DNA from: DASPOF01 sp035626155
GTDB lineage: Bacteria > Desulfobacterota > Binatia > Binatales > Binataceae
Length of the DNA: 64,000 nucleotides
Direction: 5' to 3'
Assembly (NCBI GenBank): GCA_035626155.1
Contig: DASPOF010000157.1
Coordinates: forward strand, 20,294-84,293
The stretch's first letter is position 1; the number at the start of each line of letters is the position of its first letter. Under the pieces are notes generated by a model. That model searched no databases. It was not told the origin of the DNA and saw only the letters and a list, made by a program, of their open reading frames with translations. Positions 1 to 9,046 of this stretch are shown one piece after another. The position numbers were made by a program, and so were the translations under genes.

Positions 1-1116
1 AAGAACGCCGTGCTCACCGTGGTCTCGCCCATCGACGACACGCCCGCCTGGCGCGCGGGGCTGAAGGCCGGCGACCAGATCGTCAAAATCGACAACGACT
101 TCACCAAGGACATGACGCTGACCGAGGCGGTCAAGCGGATGCGCGGGCAAAAGGGCACCAAGATCAAGCTGACGATCCATCGCCAGGGAGTGCCGGAACT
201 GTTCACGGTCTCGCTCGCCCGCGACGTGATCCGGATCAAGTCCGTCAAGGCCAAGGAGATCGACGGCTACGGCTACCTGCGTATCAGCACCTTCCAGGAA
301 AACACCGACGATGCGGTCGAGAAGGCGATCGACGAGTTCAGGAAGGACGGCCACGGCCACATCAAGGGCATCGTGCTCGACCTGCGCGACAATCCGGGCG
401 GACTGCTGAACCAGGCCGTGAAAATTTCCGATGAATTCCTCGATGGCGGGCTGATCGTCTATACGCAGGGCCGCCAGGAAAACCAGCAGCAGAAGTACTT
501 CTCGCACAAGAAGCAGGACTTCTCGAACTATCCGATGGTGACGCTGGTCAACGGCGGCAGCGCGAGCGCGAGCGAAATCGTTGCGGGCGCGCTCCAGGAT
601 CAGAAGCGCGCCGTAGTGGTCGGCACCCAGACTTTCGGAAAAGGCTCCGTGCAGACCATCCTGCCGCTTGATGATCGGTCGGCGCTGCGCCTGACCACCG
701 CGCGCTACTTCACCCCCAATGGCCGTTCGATCCAGGCCGTCGGCATCACGCCCGACGTAGCGGTCGAGCCGCCCAAGCCGACGCTTGCCGCGCTCAAGAT
801 TCCCGGCGCGCAAGCCGATGAGAACGAAGAGATACATGAGCGCGACCTGCCGCATCACTTCAAGAACGGCCAGGTGCACGACTCCGGCAGCGAGAATGCG
901 CCGTCGAGCGGCGGCGCTACCGAGGCGGCCCCGGCGCCAGGCGCCGAGCATCCCTCCAATGCGCCGGGCGGCAAGTCTGCGACCGCCAGGAAGCCCGAGC
1001 AGGAACAGGACGTCCAACTCGATAAGGCGCTCGATATCCTCAAGCACTGGGACAGCTTCAAGTTGCAGCTCGCCAAGGGTGATGCCCAGGGCGGCTCTGC
1101 GGTCGCGAATCAATAA
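1..1116 (+). CDS. S41 family C-terminal processing peptidase, 5' truncated
   Basis: This is a periplasmic serine protease of the CtpA/Prc family, which trims or degrades exported proteins. The reading frame is open from base 1, so the N-terminus lies outside the window. What remains begins inside the PDZ domain (about residues 1-75, with AWRAGLKAGDQIVKID). The S41 catalytic core follows, with the serine in GGSASASEIVAG near residues 186-197 and the lysine in FGKGSVQT near residue 214. The last 110 residues or so are a low-complexity Ala/Pro/Glu tail ending in a short helix, typical of CtpA proteins. It lies upstream of xseA. The GTG at base 10 is an internal valine in the PDZ domain and not a real start. 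The family call is very safe; the specific substrate is unknown. Confidence 0.93.
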   Translation, partial: KNAVLTVVSPIDDTPAWRAGLKAGDQIVKIDNDFTKDMTLTEAVKRMRGQKGTKIKLTIHRQGVPELFTVSLARDVIRIKSVKAKEIDGYGYLRISTFQENTDDAVEKAIDEFRKDGHGHIKGIVLDLRDNPGGLLNQAVKISDEFLDGGLIVYTQGRQENQQQKYFSHKKQDFSNYPMVTLVNGGSASASEIVAGALQDQKRAVVVGTQTFGKGSVQTILPLDDRSALRLTTARYFTPNGRSIQAVGITPDVAVEPPKPTLAALKIPGAQADENEEIHERDLPHHFKNGQVHDSGSENAPSSGGATEAAPAPGAEHPSNAPGGKSATARKPEQEQDVQLDKALDILKHWDSFKLQLAKGDAQGGSAVANQ

Positions 1117-1275
1117 CGGCTTGCCGGCGTGGTTGCCGCGCCGATCGGTGCGAGCGGGAGGGTGCCCAATCGCGCTCGCCGCTGCCTCACTTACACTCGT
1201 CCTTTCCGACCCCGAAGCGCTCCCCGGCGATCGCGGCTAGGTTTGGGCCGCGAGCTTCTGATAAGTTGCGCTGAC

Positions 1276-2568
1276 ATGGAGGAGCGGCTCGATCTCCAGC
1301 TAGCTGGCGGGCGCGCTCGCGCGCTCAGCGTCACCGCTCTGGTCCGGATGGTGCGCGAGACGCTCGAGGCCAACCTCGGCGACTTCTGGGTAGTGGGCGA
1401 AATTTCCAACGCGCGCCTGGCGCCCTCCAATCACTTCTACTTCACACTCAAGGACGATCGCGCGGCGATCAACGTCGTGATGTTCCATCGCGCCTTCCAG
1501 CACGTGCGCTTCAAGCCCGAAGACGGGATGGAGGTGATCGTGCGCGGACGCGTCAGCGTGTTCGAGGCGCGCGGCGCGCTCCAGCTCTATGCCGAGGAGA
1601 TCGAGCCGCGCGGCGTCGGCGCGCTGCAAATCGCTTTCGACCAATTGAAGAAGCGGCTTGCCGCCGAGGGTCTGTTCGACCAGGCGCGCAAACGCCCGTT
1701 GCCGTTCCTGCCGCGCACGATCGGGATCGTCACCGCGCGCCACGGCGCGGGACTTCGCGATATCCTTACCGTGCTGCTCGGCCGCTTCCCGAATCTTCAC
1801 GCGATCGTGCGTCCCGCCAAGGTGCAGGGCGAGGGCGCCGCGAGCGATATCGCCGATGCGATCGCGGACTTGAACCGCGACGGCCGCGCGGAGGTGCTGA
1901 TCGTCGGGCGCGGCGGCGGGTCGCTGGAGGACCTGTGGGCGTTCAACGAGGAGAAGGTCGCGCGCGCGATCTTCCGCTCCGCGATTCCCGTCATCTCCGC
2001 GGTCGGCCACGAGATCGATTACACCATCGCCGACTTTGTCGCCGATGCGCGCGCACCCACGCCGACCGCGGCGGCCCAGATGGCCGTGCCGAGCAGGGCG
2101 GAACTCAAGGAGCGGGTCGCCGCGGCGGGTGCGGCGCTCGCCGCCGGGGTGCGGCGCGAAGTTTCGGGCGCGCGCGAAACGCTCGATGATCTCGCCGGCC
2201 GCCTGCGCCGTCCCGACGGCCGCCTGCGCGAGATGCGGCTTCGCGCGGGGCGGCTTGCGCTCGCGCTGGCGCATGCGATGCGCGCGCGCGGGCGCGGCGA
2301 TGCGCTCGCCGCGGCCCATCTTCGCGACCGCCTGATTGCATCGGGCGCCGCCTCGCTTGCCGCCCGGCGTCATCATCTCGCCGAGCTTGCCGCGCGCCTG
2401 GACTCGCTTTCTCCGCTCAAGGTGCTCGAGCGCGGCTATGCGGCCGTGATCAACTCGCGCGACGGCCGCGCGGTGCTCGATGCGGCGCGAGTCGAAGTTG
2501 GCGATGAGCTGGATATTCGCGTGAAGAGAGGCAGGCTTCGGGCGCGCACGATCGCGCGCGAGGTCTAA
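1276..2568 (+). CDS. xseA: Exodeoxyribonuclease VII large subunit
   Basis: This is the catalytic subunit of exonuclease VII, which degrades single-stranded DNA to oligonucleotides together with XseB. An N-terminal OB-fold (about residues 15-110, including FWVVGEISNARLAPSNHFYF) is followed by the catalytic domain with the conserved GRGGGSLEDLWAFN and VGHEIDYTIADFVADARAPTP blocks. A helical C-terminal region follows, then the closing LERGYAAV motif. The frame is open further upstream to 1129, but those residues are arginine-rich and unlike the family. ATG 1276 gives 430 residues starting MEERLDLQLA, close to the usual 400-450. xseB follows after 8 bases, so the two are almost certainly cotranscribed. 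Confidence 0.96.
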   Translation: MEERLDLQLAGGRARALSVTALVRMVRETLEANLGDFWVVGEISNARLAPSNHFYFTLKDDRAAINVVMFHRAFQHVRFKPEDGMEVIVRGRVSVFEARGALQLYAEEIEPRGVGALQIAFDQLKKRLAAEGLFDQARKRPLPFLPRTIGIVTARHGAGLRDILTVLLGRFPNLHAIVRPAKVQGEGAASDIADAIADLNRDGRAEVLIVGRGGGSLEDLWAFNEEKVARAIFRSAIPVISAVGHEIDYTIADFVADARAPTPTAAAQMAVPSRAELKERVAAAGAALAAGVRREVSGARETLDDLAGRLRRPDGRLREMRLRAGRLALALAHAMRARGRGDALAAAHLRDRLIASGAASLAARRHHLAELAARLDSLSPLKVLERGYAAVINSRDGRAVLDAARVEVGDELDIRVKRGRLRARTIAREV

Positions 2569-2576
2569 GAATTGCG

Positions 2577-2855
2577 ATGGCTGCAAAGGTCAGGAAATTC
2601 GAAGACGAACTCAAGGACCTCGAATCGATCGTGAACCAGATCGATGCGGGCGAACTCTCGCTGGAAGACTCGATTGCCGCCTTCGAGCGCGGCGTCGCCC
2701 TGGTTAAGTCCCTCAATCAGAAACTCGATGAGGTCGAGCGGAAAGTCGAGCTGCTGACCCGCAGCGCCGCCGGCGTGCTCGAGACCGAACCGTTCGAACC
2801 GGCGGCCGATGACAAGCCGCGGGAAACGAAAGACAACGGCGATCCTCCGTTCTGA
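2577..2855 (+). CDS. xseB: Exodeoxyribonuclease VII small subunit
   Basis: This is the small helical subunit that assembles on XseA and is needed for stable exonuclease VII. It is 92 residues long. The signature FEDELKDLESIVNQIDAGELSLEDSIAAFERG spans about residues 7-38; it is followed by a helix (LNQKLDEVERKVELL) and an acidic disordered tail. It starts with ATG 8 bases after xseA. In many genomes ispA follows this gene, but here a ROK kinase does. Confidence 0.95.
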   Translation: MAAKVRKFEDELKDLESIVNQIDAGELSLEDSIAAFERGVALVKSLNQKLDEVERKVELLTRSAAGVLETEPFEPAADDKPRETKDNGDPPF

Positions 2856-2978
2856 GCGCGCCGCGATCATGCCCGACTCTTCCCGTTCCGCCCGCTTCTC
2901 TCTCCCGGCGAATTTGCGCGAGCGCGCCAGCCGATCGGGTTCGTCTGCGCGGGAGATTCAATTGCACCATCGCGCGCG

Positions 2979-3950
2979 ATGACCTCCCGCTACGTCATCG
3001 GCCTCGACATGGGCGGCACCAACATCCGATGCGGTGCCGTCACGCCCGGCGGGCGCGTGTTGATGTTGCGGCGCGGACCGGCGCGCGCGGATGAGACCGC
3101 CTCCGCAGTGGCCGCCAATATTGCCGAGCAGGTCCTTGCGCTCGAAGACCAGGCGCGCCGGCGCGGATTGGGAGCGCCGGCGGCGATCGGCGTTGCGGTT
3201 CCGGGCCCTCTCAACGTGTACACCGGCACCGTGATGACGGCGCCGCATGTTGCCGCGTGGCGATCCTTCCCGCTTAAGCGCAAGCTCACCACCGCGTTGG
3301 GCCGCGGCGTCGTAGTCGAGAACGATGCGAACGCGTGGGCGCTCGGCGAGTTCTGGCGCGGCGCGGCGCGCGGATATCGCAACGTAGTCCTGCTCACGCT
3401 CGGAACCGGGGTGGGCGGCGGAATCATCGTGGATGGGAAAATCGTCCACGGGCGCAGCGGGATGGCCGGCGAGCTGGGCCACGTGACGGTCGAGCCCGGC
3501 GGGATGCCCTGCGACTGCGGCTCTCACGGATGCCTCGAGGCGTACGCATCGTCGTCCGGCATGCGCGGCCTGGTTGCGAAACGGCTCGGCCTCGATGGCG
3601 GCGCGTGGCCCGCAAGCTATCTCGACCGCCTCGGCAATTTCAGCGTGCGCCGGATGACCGCGGCGGCACGCGCGCGGGACGCGGTCGCCATCGAGGTGTT
3701 TCAGACCGCGGGACGCTACCTCGGCATCGCGGTCGCATCGTTTCTCAATATCTTCAACCCCGAGCTGGTGGTGATCGGAGGCGGAGTGGCGGGCGCGCTC
3801 GGCTTCATGCGCCGTACGATGGCGGCGGAGGTGAGGGCGCGCGCTTCAAGGCCGATCGCGGCGGATGCCAGGATCGTTCGCGCATCGCTCGGCGTGGAAG
3901 GCGGCGTGGTCGGGGCGGCCTACGCCGCGCTTCATCCGGTAGGCTCCTAG
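2979..3950 (+). CDS. ROK family sugar kinase (glucokinase-like)
   Basis: This is a cytoplasmic ATP-dependent hexose kinase of the ROK family, probably phosphorylating glucose or an N-acetylhexosamine. The N-terminal phosphate-binding motif is IGLDMGGTNIRCG (residues 6-18), and the catalytic aspartate lies in ENDANAWALGE near residue 115. The glycine-rich LGTGVGGGI loop follows. The structural zinc site is intact as CDCGSHGCLE near residue 180, preceded by the ELGH histidine. A second glycine-rich block, VIGGGVAGALG, lies near the C-terminus. At 323 residues it has normal length. Family membership is certain, but the sugar cannot be fixed from the sequence. No ROK-type HTH domain is present, so it is an enzyme rather than a repressor. 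Confidence 0.92.
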   Translation: MTSRYVIGLDMGGTNIRCGAVTPGGRVLMLRRGPARADETASAVAANIAEQVLALEDQARRRGLGAPAAIGVAVPGPLNVYTGTVMTAPHVAAWRSFPLKRKLTTALGRGVVVENDANAWALGEFWRGAARGYRNVVLLTLGTGVGGGIIVDGKIVHGRSGMAGELGHVTVEPGGMPCDCGSHGCLEAYASSSGMRGLVAKRLGLDGGAWPASYLDRLGNFSVRRMTAAARARDAVAIEVFQTAGRYLGIAVASFLNIFNPELVVIGGGVAGALGFMRRTMAAEVRARASRPIAADARIVRASLGVEGGVVGAAYAALHPVGS

Positions 3951-4025
3951 AGCCTCGAATTGGCCCGTTTCTTCACGAGTGCGCTTGGCATACCCTGTAA
4001 CCTGATCGCTCTGCGGCGGCTTACG

Positions 4026-5108
4026 ATGGTGCGACGGTTAGTTACCAGCGTTCCGTTGACCGGCCTTGCGATTGCCATCGCCCTTGGGGCATGCGGGCTT
4101 TGCTGGGCGCAGTCCGGCTCGTACTCCGAAGAATCGATTCCGCCCTCAGGCCCTCCTTCAAGGATTGCAGCCCCTGCCGAGCCGCAGGCACCCGAAGCGG
4201 CGCCCGAGAACGAAGCGCAGCCGTCCGAAGAGGCGGTGCCGCCGGCGGCCGGACGCGCAACGATCACCAAACCAGCGCAGCCCCGTGCGGCGGAGGTCCC
4301 GGAGGCGAGCCCGGCGAAGCCCTCCGAATCGGCTGCGCCGCAGGCGGCTGGCGCGCCGCAACCGCCGCCTCGGCCGCACAACTGGATTCCCTACACCGTC
4401 CGTCCAGGCGACTCGCTCGGCTCGGTCGCGAATCTGTTTGGCGTGACCGCGGCAGACCTGGCGCGCGCCAATCGCATGCAGCCCGACGACGAGTTGCTGG
4501 CGGGAGCGGTGCTCAAAGTTCCAAATCCATTCACCGCCGAGGTCAACAGCCTCAAGCGGCAGGTCGAGCAGCTAAACGGCGAGTCCCGGCAAGCCGCCGA
4601 CAAGGCTCGCGCCGCCGACAGCGAGCTGCGTTCGCTGCGCGACAAGGTGGATGAACTCGGCGCTGACAATCAGTCGCTCAATCAGACGCTGCGGATCCTG
4701 CCGTGGTGGCGGGCGGCCGCGCTCGCAGGCACGGCGGGCGCCATGTTGATGCTTGGCGTGATGCTGGTCACGCTGTTCGAGTGGTGGCGGATGCGCCGGC
4801 GCTACGTCGTGCTGGCGGAGATGGCCGAGGCGCTGGGGCATCTGGATTACAAGTACAAGGCGATGCTCGGGAAGGCGGAGCTGAGGCTTCAGCAACTTTA
4901 TGGGCGCCGCCGTCAGGGATTGCCAGAGGGCCAGCCGCGGCCCAAGTTGCCCGAGGAAATCGAAATCGAGCGGCTCAACGAAGAGCTAAAGGAATTCCTC
5001 GAGGAGCAGCTCGTCAAGCTGGGTGTTCGTCCGCGCCGGCCAGGGCGCTGGCGCGAGATTTTCGGTGGCGTCAGCTCGCCGGTCGAGGCGGGCTCCGAGC
5101 GCCGATAG
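4026..5108 (+). CDS. LysM domain, coiled-coil membrane protein
   Basis: This is an exported envelope protein with one LysM peptidoglycan-binding domain. The first 28 residues or so from ATG 4026 form a signal peptide or anchor. A roughly 85-residue Pro/Ala/Glu-rich linker follows. The LysM domain (about residues 98-145) starts YTVRPGDSLGSVANLFGV. A coiled coil follows (LKRQVEQLNGES to NQSLNQTL), then a second hydrophobic segment (AAALAGTAGAMLMLGVMLVTL), and finally a charged C-terminal helical region of about 110 residues. This layout recalls FimV/TspA-type pole proteins, but there is no clear homology to them. An in-frame TTG at 3960 would add 22 residues; ATG 4026 gives a cleaner signal sequence. 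Function is unknown beyond wall binding. Confidence 0.75.
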   Translation: MVRRLVTSVPLTGLAIAIALGACGLCWAQSGSYSEESIPPSGPPSRIAAPAEPQAPEAAPENEAQPSEEAVPPAAGRATITKPAQPRAAEVPEASPAKPSESAAPQAAGAPQPPPRPHNWIPYTVRPGDSLGSVANLFGVTAADLARANRMQPDDELLAGAVLKVPNPFTAEVNSLKRQVEQLNGESRQAADKARAADSELRSLRDKVDELGADNQSLNQTLRILPWWRAAALAGTAGAMLMLGVMLVTLFEWWRMRRRYVVLAEMAEALGHLDYKYKAMLGKAELRLQQLYGRRRQGLPEGQPRPKLPEEIEIERLNEELKEFLEEQLVKLGVRPRRPGRWREIFGGVSSPVEAGSERR

Positions 5109-5173
5109 CAAAAAATCACGTTCCTTTGCCGCGCGTCTGCGGCGCTATAGGACCAGTCGAGAAGCCCGAGGCG

Positions 5174-6496
5174 TCAGCGCCGGATCGGCGCTGCGCTGGC
5201 CGCCGCAACCCGCGCGGGCATCGTTTGAACCGCCAGCAGGTAGGCGCCCGCGTACGCGAGCAGCAACGAAATATTCCATCCGACCATCGATGGCACCGGG
5301 GCCCAGGCTGGCACTTGTCGCATCCATCCGGCCAGTGCTCCGAGCGCCAAATAGACCACCATCAGCAGCTCGACGATCGAGTAACTTGCCAGTTCCAGCC
5401 CCGCGGCGACGGGCGGCGCTTCTCCGCGAAGATGCAATCGTACGAACACGGCAAATGGCAGAAGGAACAAGACCAGATAGTGCATCCATGCGGTCGGAGA
5501 AAGCAGGACCGTCGCCACGACCCACAGGGCGATAACGTGCTCGTCGCCCCCATCGGACAGCTTCGAACTTTTAAGTGTGGCGTGCGCGGTGAGAGCCAGC
5601 AAGCCCAGGTCGGCAATCAATACCGCGACGCGGCGAGCGAGCTCCAGCCGCGCCGCCTGGGAAACTGCCCGAAAGAGGTGCGTAACCATCGCGGCAAGCG
5701 CCACGTTCTCGGGACGGCCGAGGAAGTCCGAACTGATAAGGAAGGGTAACACTTGCAGGAAGTGCAAGCTCCTTGCGACGCCGACCAGCACCAACGTAAC
5801 AACGCCGCCAAGAACGACGCCGAGCCCTGTGTAAGCAATCGCTCTTTCTTTTCGGCGGAGCACGAGGTAGCAGACGAGTACCGCGGGGAACACCTTAAGC
5901 AATACTGCTAACGCGAGGGCCGAGCCGGCCAGTGCGTAACGCCCCGACTTCATCCAGCGCATGAATAAAACCAGGAGCAACAGAATGAGGATCTGGGTTT
6001 GCGCGTAAAAGAAGTTGTCGGTGACCGGCGCGTAAAGAATCGCCAGGCCGGCCAGCGCCAGGCGCAGGTCGGTGTCCGCCGGCAATCCGTCGAGCAGCAG
6101 GTACAGCGCAATTGCGAGAAACACGACGTTCATCCCGGCCCAAACCCAGTGCGCGGGAACCGGCGGTAGCAAGGTCAGCGGCTCGAAGCATAGAACGAAC
6201 GTCGGCGGATACGTGGCAAGCTTCATCTCCGCGAGATCCAACCCGAGCGACGCTGCGATCGGCGTGAGGTCGGTCGTGTAGGGATCGATACCCTCGCGCA
6301 TCGCCAGTGCGGAGGCGTAGTAGTGGCTGAAATCAATCTGAGTCGACAGCGCGGAAAAATCCCGGAACAGCTCAAACGCGTAAATCAGCGCGACTGCGAG
6401 CAACCAGATGGACCCCCGCCGGAGAAGCGAGGCGAATAGGGACCCGGATGCCGGCGCGGTCTCGCCGGTGCGATTGGCGGCGGTGCTGTTCTTCAC
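5174..6496 (-). CDS. GT87-type integral membrane glycosyltransferase (copy A)
   Basis: This polytopic membrane protein of 440 residues belongs to the DUF2029/GT87 group, polyprenyl-phosphate-mannose-dependent mannosyltransferases of the GT-C fold. About ten hydrophobic segments can be seen. The first extracytoplasmic loop carries the acidic/polar stretch FSHYYASALAMREGIDPYTTDL, where GT-C enzymes hold catalytic acidic residues, and a second conserved block reads KLATYPPTFVLCFEPLTLLPP. It starts with GTG. It is clearly paralogous to the next gene upstream (6550-7896) along its whole length, down to shared loop and C-terminal sequences. Donor and acceptor are unknown; a role in envelope glycan or glycolipid mannosylation is an inference from the family. 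Confidence 0.8.
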   Translation of the reverse strand: MKNSTAANRTGETAPASGSLFASLLRRGSIWLLAVALIYAFELFRDFSALSTQIDFSHYYASALAMREGIDPYTTDLTPIAASLGLDLAEMKLATYPPTFVLCFEPLTLLPPVPAHWVWAGMNVVFLAIALYLLLDGLPADTDLRLALAGLAILYAPVTDNFFYAQTQILILLLLVLFMRWMKSGRYALAGSALALAVLLKVFPAVLVCYLVLRRKERAIAYTGLGVVLGGVVTLVLVGVARSLHFLQVLPFLISSDFLGRPENVALAAMVTHLFRAVSQAARLELARRVAVLIADLGLLALTAHATLKSSKLSDGGDEHVIALWVVATVLLSPTAWMHYLVLFLLPFAVFVRLHLRGEAPPVAAGLELASYSIVELLMVVYLALGALAGWMRQVPAWAPVPSMVGWNISLLLAYAGAYLLAVQTMPARVAAASAAPIRR

Positions 6497-6520
6497 GCGG
6501 CTCGTACTCCCAGGCGCCCC

Positions 6521-6580
6521 AACTTAACATTCGGCGGCTTGCACGCCCATTACGCCGGTCTTAAGGACCGATTCGCGCCG
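6521..6580. repeat. Flank of tandem duplication, copy A
   Basis: This 60-base stretch just upstream of the copy A gene closely matches 7916-7974, upstream of copy B. The first 15 bases (AACTTAACATTCGGC) are identical, and the match continues with a few changes to ATTCGCGCCG. It shows that the duplicated unit included upstream DNA as well as the gene. The last nine codons of the copy B gene lie inside this flank. Confidence 0.8.
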
Positions 6581-7896
6581 ATCGCCCGGGGGACCGCAGC
6601 CCGCACCGGCATCGTTTGAACCGCCAGCAGGTAGAAGCCCGCGTACGCGAGCAGCAATGAAAGATGCCAGGTGAACATCGATGGCAACGGGACCCAGGCT
6701 GGCATCCGGTGCGTCCAATCGGCCAGTTGTCCGAAGCCAATGTAGGCCGCCATTTGGAGCTCGGCGATCGCGTAGCTCACTAGTGCGAGCCACCCGACGA
6801 CCGGCGACGCCGCTCCGCGAAGATGCAATCGCATCAAGACCGCGTACGGAAGAAGGAACAAGACCAGGTAGTGCATCCACGCGGTTGGTGAGAGCAGTAC
6901 CGTAGTCACCACCCACAGACCGAAAACAGCCTCGTCGCCGTCATTGGATCGCTTCGAAGTTCGAAGTGTGGCGCGCACCGTGAGAGCCAGCAGAGCCAGG
7001 TCAGCCGCCACTATCGCCATTTGGCGAACAGGCTCCAGCCGCGCATCTCCCGAAATCGTCCAGATAAGGTGCGATACGATGGCGGCGAGGCTCACGTTTA
7101 CCAGTTGGTCGAAGAAGTAGGGACTGGTCAGGAACGGGAACGCTCGCAGAAAATGCGAACTTCTCTCGACCCCGACCAGTGCAAACGTCGCGACGCCGCC
7201 AATAACGAGGAAGGCTCCTGTATAGGCAATTGCTTTGACTTGGCGCCGGAGCAGGAGATAGCCGAGAACTATCGCCGGGAACACCTTAATCAACGCGGCG
7301 AAGGCGAGCGCTAAGCCCGCGAGTGCATATTGCCCCGACTTCATCCAGCGCATGAATAAGACCAGGAGCAACAGGATGAGAATCTGGGTCTGCGCGAAAA
7401 AGAAGTTGTCGGTCACCGGCGCGTAGAGAATCGCCAGCCCGGCCAGCGCCAGGCGCAGCTCGCCATCCGCCGGCAATCCGTCGAGCAGCAGGTAAAGCGC
7501 GATCGCGAGAAACGCGACGTTCATCGCGGTCCAAGCCCAGTAGGCGGGAACAGGCGGCAGCAGAGTCAGCGGCTCGAAGCATAGAACGAACGTCGGCGGA
7601 TAGGTGGCGGCCTTCATTTCCTCCAGGTCTAATCCGAACGACGTCGCGATCGGCGTGAGGTCCGTCGTGTAGGGATCGATGCCCGCGCGCATTGCCACCG
7701 CGGAGACATAGTAGTGGCTGAAATCGATCTGGCTCACCCGATAGGAAAAGGTCCACAAGAACTCGCAGGCGTATACCAGGGCGACTGCGAACAACCAGAA
7801 TGACCCCCGCCGGAGCAACGAGGCGAATACGGACTCGTATGGCGGCGACGTCGCAATGGAGCGATCCGCGGCGGTGCGATTCTTGGTTCGAGCCAT
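6550..7896 (-). CDS. GT87-type integral membrane glycosyltransferase (copy B)
   Basis: This is a 448-residue polytopic GT-C protein, collinear with copy A from FASLLRRGS onward. It has the same loop motifs (FSHYYVSAVAMRAGIDPYTTDL, AATYPPTFVLCFEPL) and the same hydrophobic pattern. I chose ATG 7896 because it aligns with the N-terminus of copy A. The frame stays open to 7977, but those extra 27 residues are coded by duplicated flanking DNA. The two copies differ throughout, with many conservative changes, so the duplication is not recent and both frames have been kept open. Its C-terminal tail (GANRSLRPA) is encoded by the flank of the repeat unit. Likely a lipid-linked-sugar-dependent mannosyltransferase; the acceptor is unknown. 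Confidence 0.8.
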   Translation of the reverse strand: MARTKNRTAADRSIATSPPYESVFASLLRRGSFWLFAVALVYACEFLWTFSYRVSQIDFSHYYVSAVAMRAGIDPYTTDLTPIATSFGLDLEEMKAATYPPTFVLCFEPLTLLPPVPAYWAWTAMNVAFLAIALYLLLDGLPADGELRLALAGLAILYAPVTDNFFFAQTQILILLLLVLFMRWMKSGQYALAGLALAFAALIKVFPAIVLGYLLLRRQVKAIAYTGAFLVIGGVATFALVGVERSSHFLRAFPFLTSPYFFDQLVNVSLAAIVSHLIWTISGDARLEPVRQMAIVAADLALLALTVRATLRTSKRSNDGDEAVFGLWVVTTVLLSPTAWMHYLVLFLLPYAVLMRLHLRGAASPVVGWLALVSYAIAELQMAAYIGFGQLADWTHRMPAWVPLPSMFTWHLSLLLAYAGFYLLAVQTMPVRAAVPRAIGANRSLRPA

Positions 7897-7915
7897 GGTG
7901 CGTAGCGCCCCGCTC

Positions 7916-7974
7916 AACTTAACATTCGGCGACTTGCAGGCCCAAAGCGTCGATCTTGAGGACGATTCGCGCCG
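7916..7974. repeat. Flank of tandem duplication, copy B
   Basis: This stretch matches 6521-6580 and lies upstream of, and slightly beyond, the start of copy B. Together the two mark the period of the tandem duplication at about 1.4 kb. The 7975-8193 gap that follows holds no gene I can support and presumably carries the promoters of the divergent genes. Confidence 0.75.
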
Positions 7975-8193
7975 CACTTGCCCGCCGTATCGCGCAGCGC
8001 GCCCCTGACCTCGCTGCTCGGCGCGCGCGGACGGAGAGCGTCCTCAGCGTAAATTTTATCTAGCCGGATCGGCCTCTTTCGGCGATAATTCAGCCATCCG
8101 TAAATCGGCTCAACGCGCTCGCAGCGGCATCATCCTAATCCCGCCCGCGCGCATCGGGGCCGGCAAATCAATCATGAAGAGCGGAGGTGAGCG

Positions 8194-8559
8194 ATGAAGA
8201 ATCTGATGATTGCAGGCCTCGGCCTGGTGCTATCCCTTGGAGTTGCGGCACCCGCGATCGCCGCGGATAGCCCGGGCGCAAAGTCGGTGACCGGCACGCT
8301 CGAGGACAGTTTCTGCTACGGCACGATGGGCGCGAAAGGCTCGAGCCATAAGCAATGCGCGATCGGCTGCGCGAAGAAGGGCGTACCCGTGTCGCTGGTC
8401 GAAAAGGGCACCGACAAGATCTACATCCTGCTGCCCGCCAAGGACGGCATGGCCCTACCCAATGATGTCATCGACAAGATGGAGGATGAGGTGACGATTT
8501 CCGGCAAGGAATACAGCAAGGGCGGGGTGGATTTCCTGGTGGTCGAATCGGTGAAGTGA
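8194..8559 (+). CDS. Small exported protein of unknown function
   Basis: This 121-residue protein has a clear Sec signal peptide (about residues 1-23, ending PAIAA). The mature part of about 98 residues has a GTLEDSFCYG start, a CAIGCAKKG cysteine pair and several short beta-type segments. The overall look is an OB-fold-like beta barrel, as in other small periplasmic proteins with a CxxxC pattern that might bind a metal or form a disulfide. A GGAGGTGAGCG ribosome site precedes the ATG. It is 4 bases from the downstream DUF2231 gene, so they form an operon. No specific function can be assigned. Confidence 0.8.
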   Translation: MKNLMIAGLGLVLSLGVAAPAIAADSPGAKSVTGTLEDSFCYGTMGAKGSSHKQCAIGCAKKGVPVSLVEKGTDKIYILLPAKDGMALPNDVIDKMEDEVTISGKEYSKGGVDFLVVESVK

Positions 8560-8563
8560 GTCC

Positions 8564-9046
8564 GTGAGCGGCTGGCTGCTGCCGGGGTTCCAGCACCTTC
8601 AGAACCCGCATCCGCTGGTGGTGCATTTTCCGATCGCGTTTCTTTACGGCGCAGCGCTGCTTTATTTCCTTGCCTGGATGGGCCGGAGCGAAACGGCCAG
8701 TTGGACCGCGCTCTGGGTGCTCGGCCTTGGAGCGCTCGGTGCGGGGGCGGCGGTTGCAACGGGCTACTATGCCAATGACGGAGTGATGGTGGCCGAATCG
8801 GTGCGCGCGGCGCTGCTCGATCGTCACAGGCACTGGATGGTCGCCACGTCGATCGCCGCGGGCGGCCTGACCGCGTGGGCATTGCTCGCGCGGCCGATGC
8901 CCGCGCGGGGACGGCTGGTGTTCCTCGCCGGGCTGCTCGCGATGCTCGCGATCCTGACGACCGGCGCCGATTTTGGCGGACGCCTCGTGTACGACTACAA
9001 CGCGGGCGGTGATGCCTGCGGGCAGCCGATCGAGTTCACCAGGTAG
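8564..9046 (+). CDS. DUF2231 family membrane protein
   Basis: This 160-residue integral membrane protein has about four transmembrane helices and starts with GTG. The motif NPHPLVVHFPIAFLYGAALL (residues 15-34) is typical of DUF2231 proteins, whose histidines in the first helix suggest heme or metal binding, though that is not established. Two further conserved histidines occur in RHRHWM near residue 90. It sits immediately after a small exported protein and is probably translated with it. In other genomes this family often sits near redox or cytochrome genes, but nothing of that kind is here. Confidence 0.82.
   Translation: MSGWLLPGFQHLQNPHPLVVHFPIAFLYGAALLYFLAWMGRSETASWTALWVLGLGALGAGAAVATGYYANDGVMVAESVRAALLDRHRHWMVATSIAAGGLTAWALLARPMPARGRLVFLAGLLAMLAILTTGADFGGRLVYDYNAGGDACGQPIEFTR

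Noticed and set aside
1300..2586. Long open frame antisense to xseA
   Set aside because: Arg/His-rich, no family resemblance; a shadow produced by high-GC codon use of the real gene.
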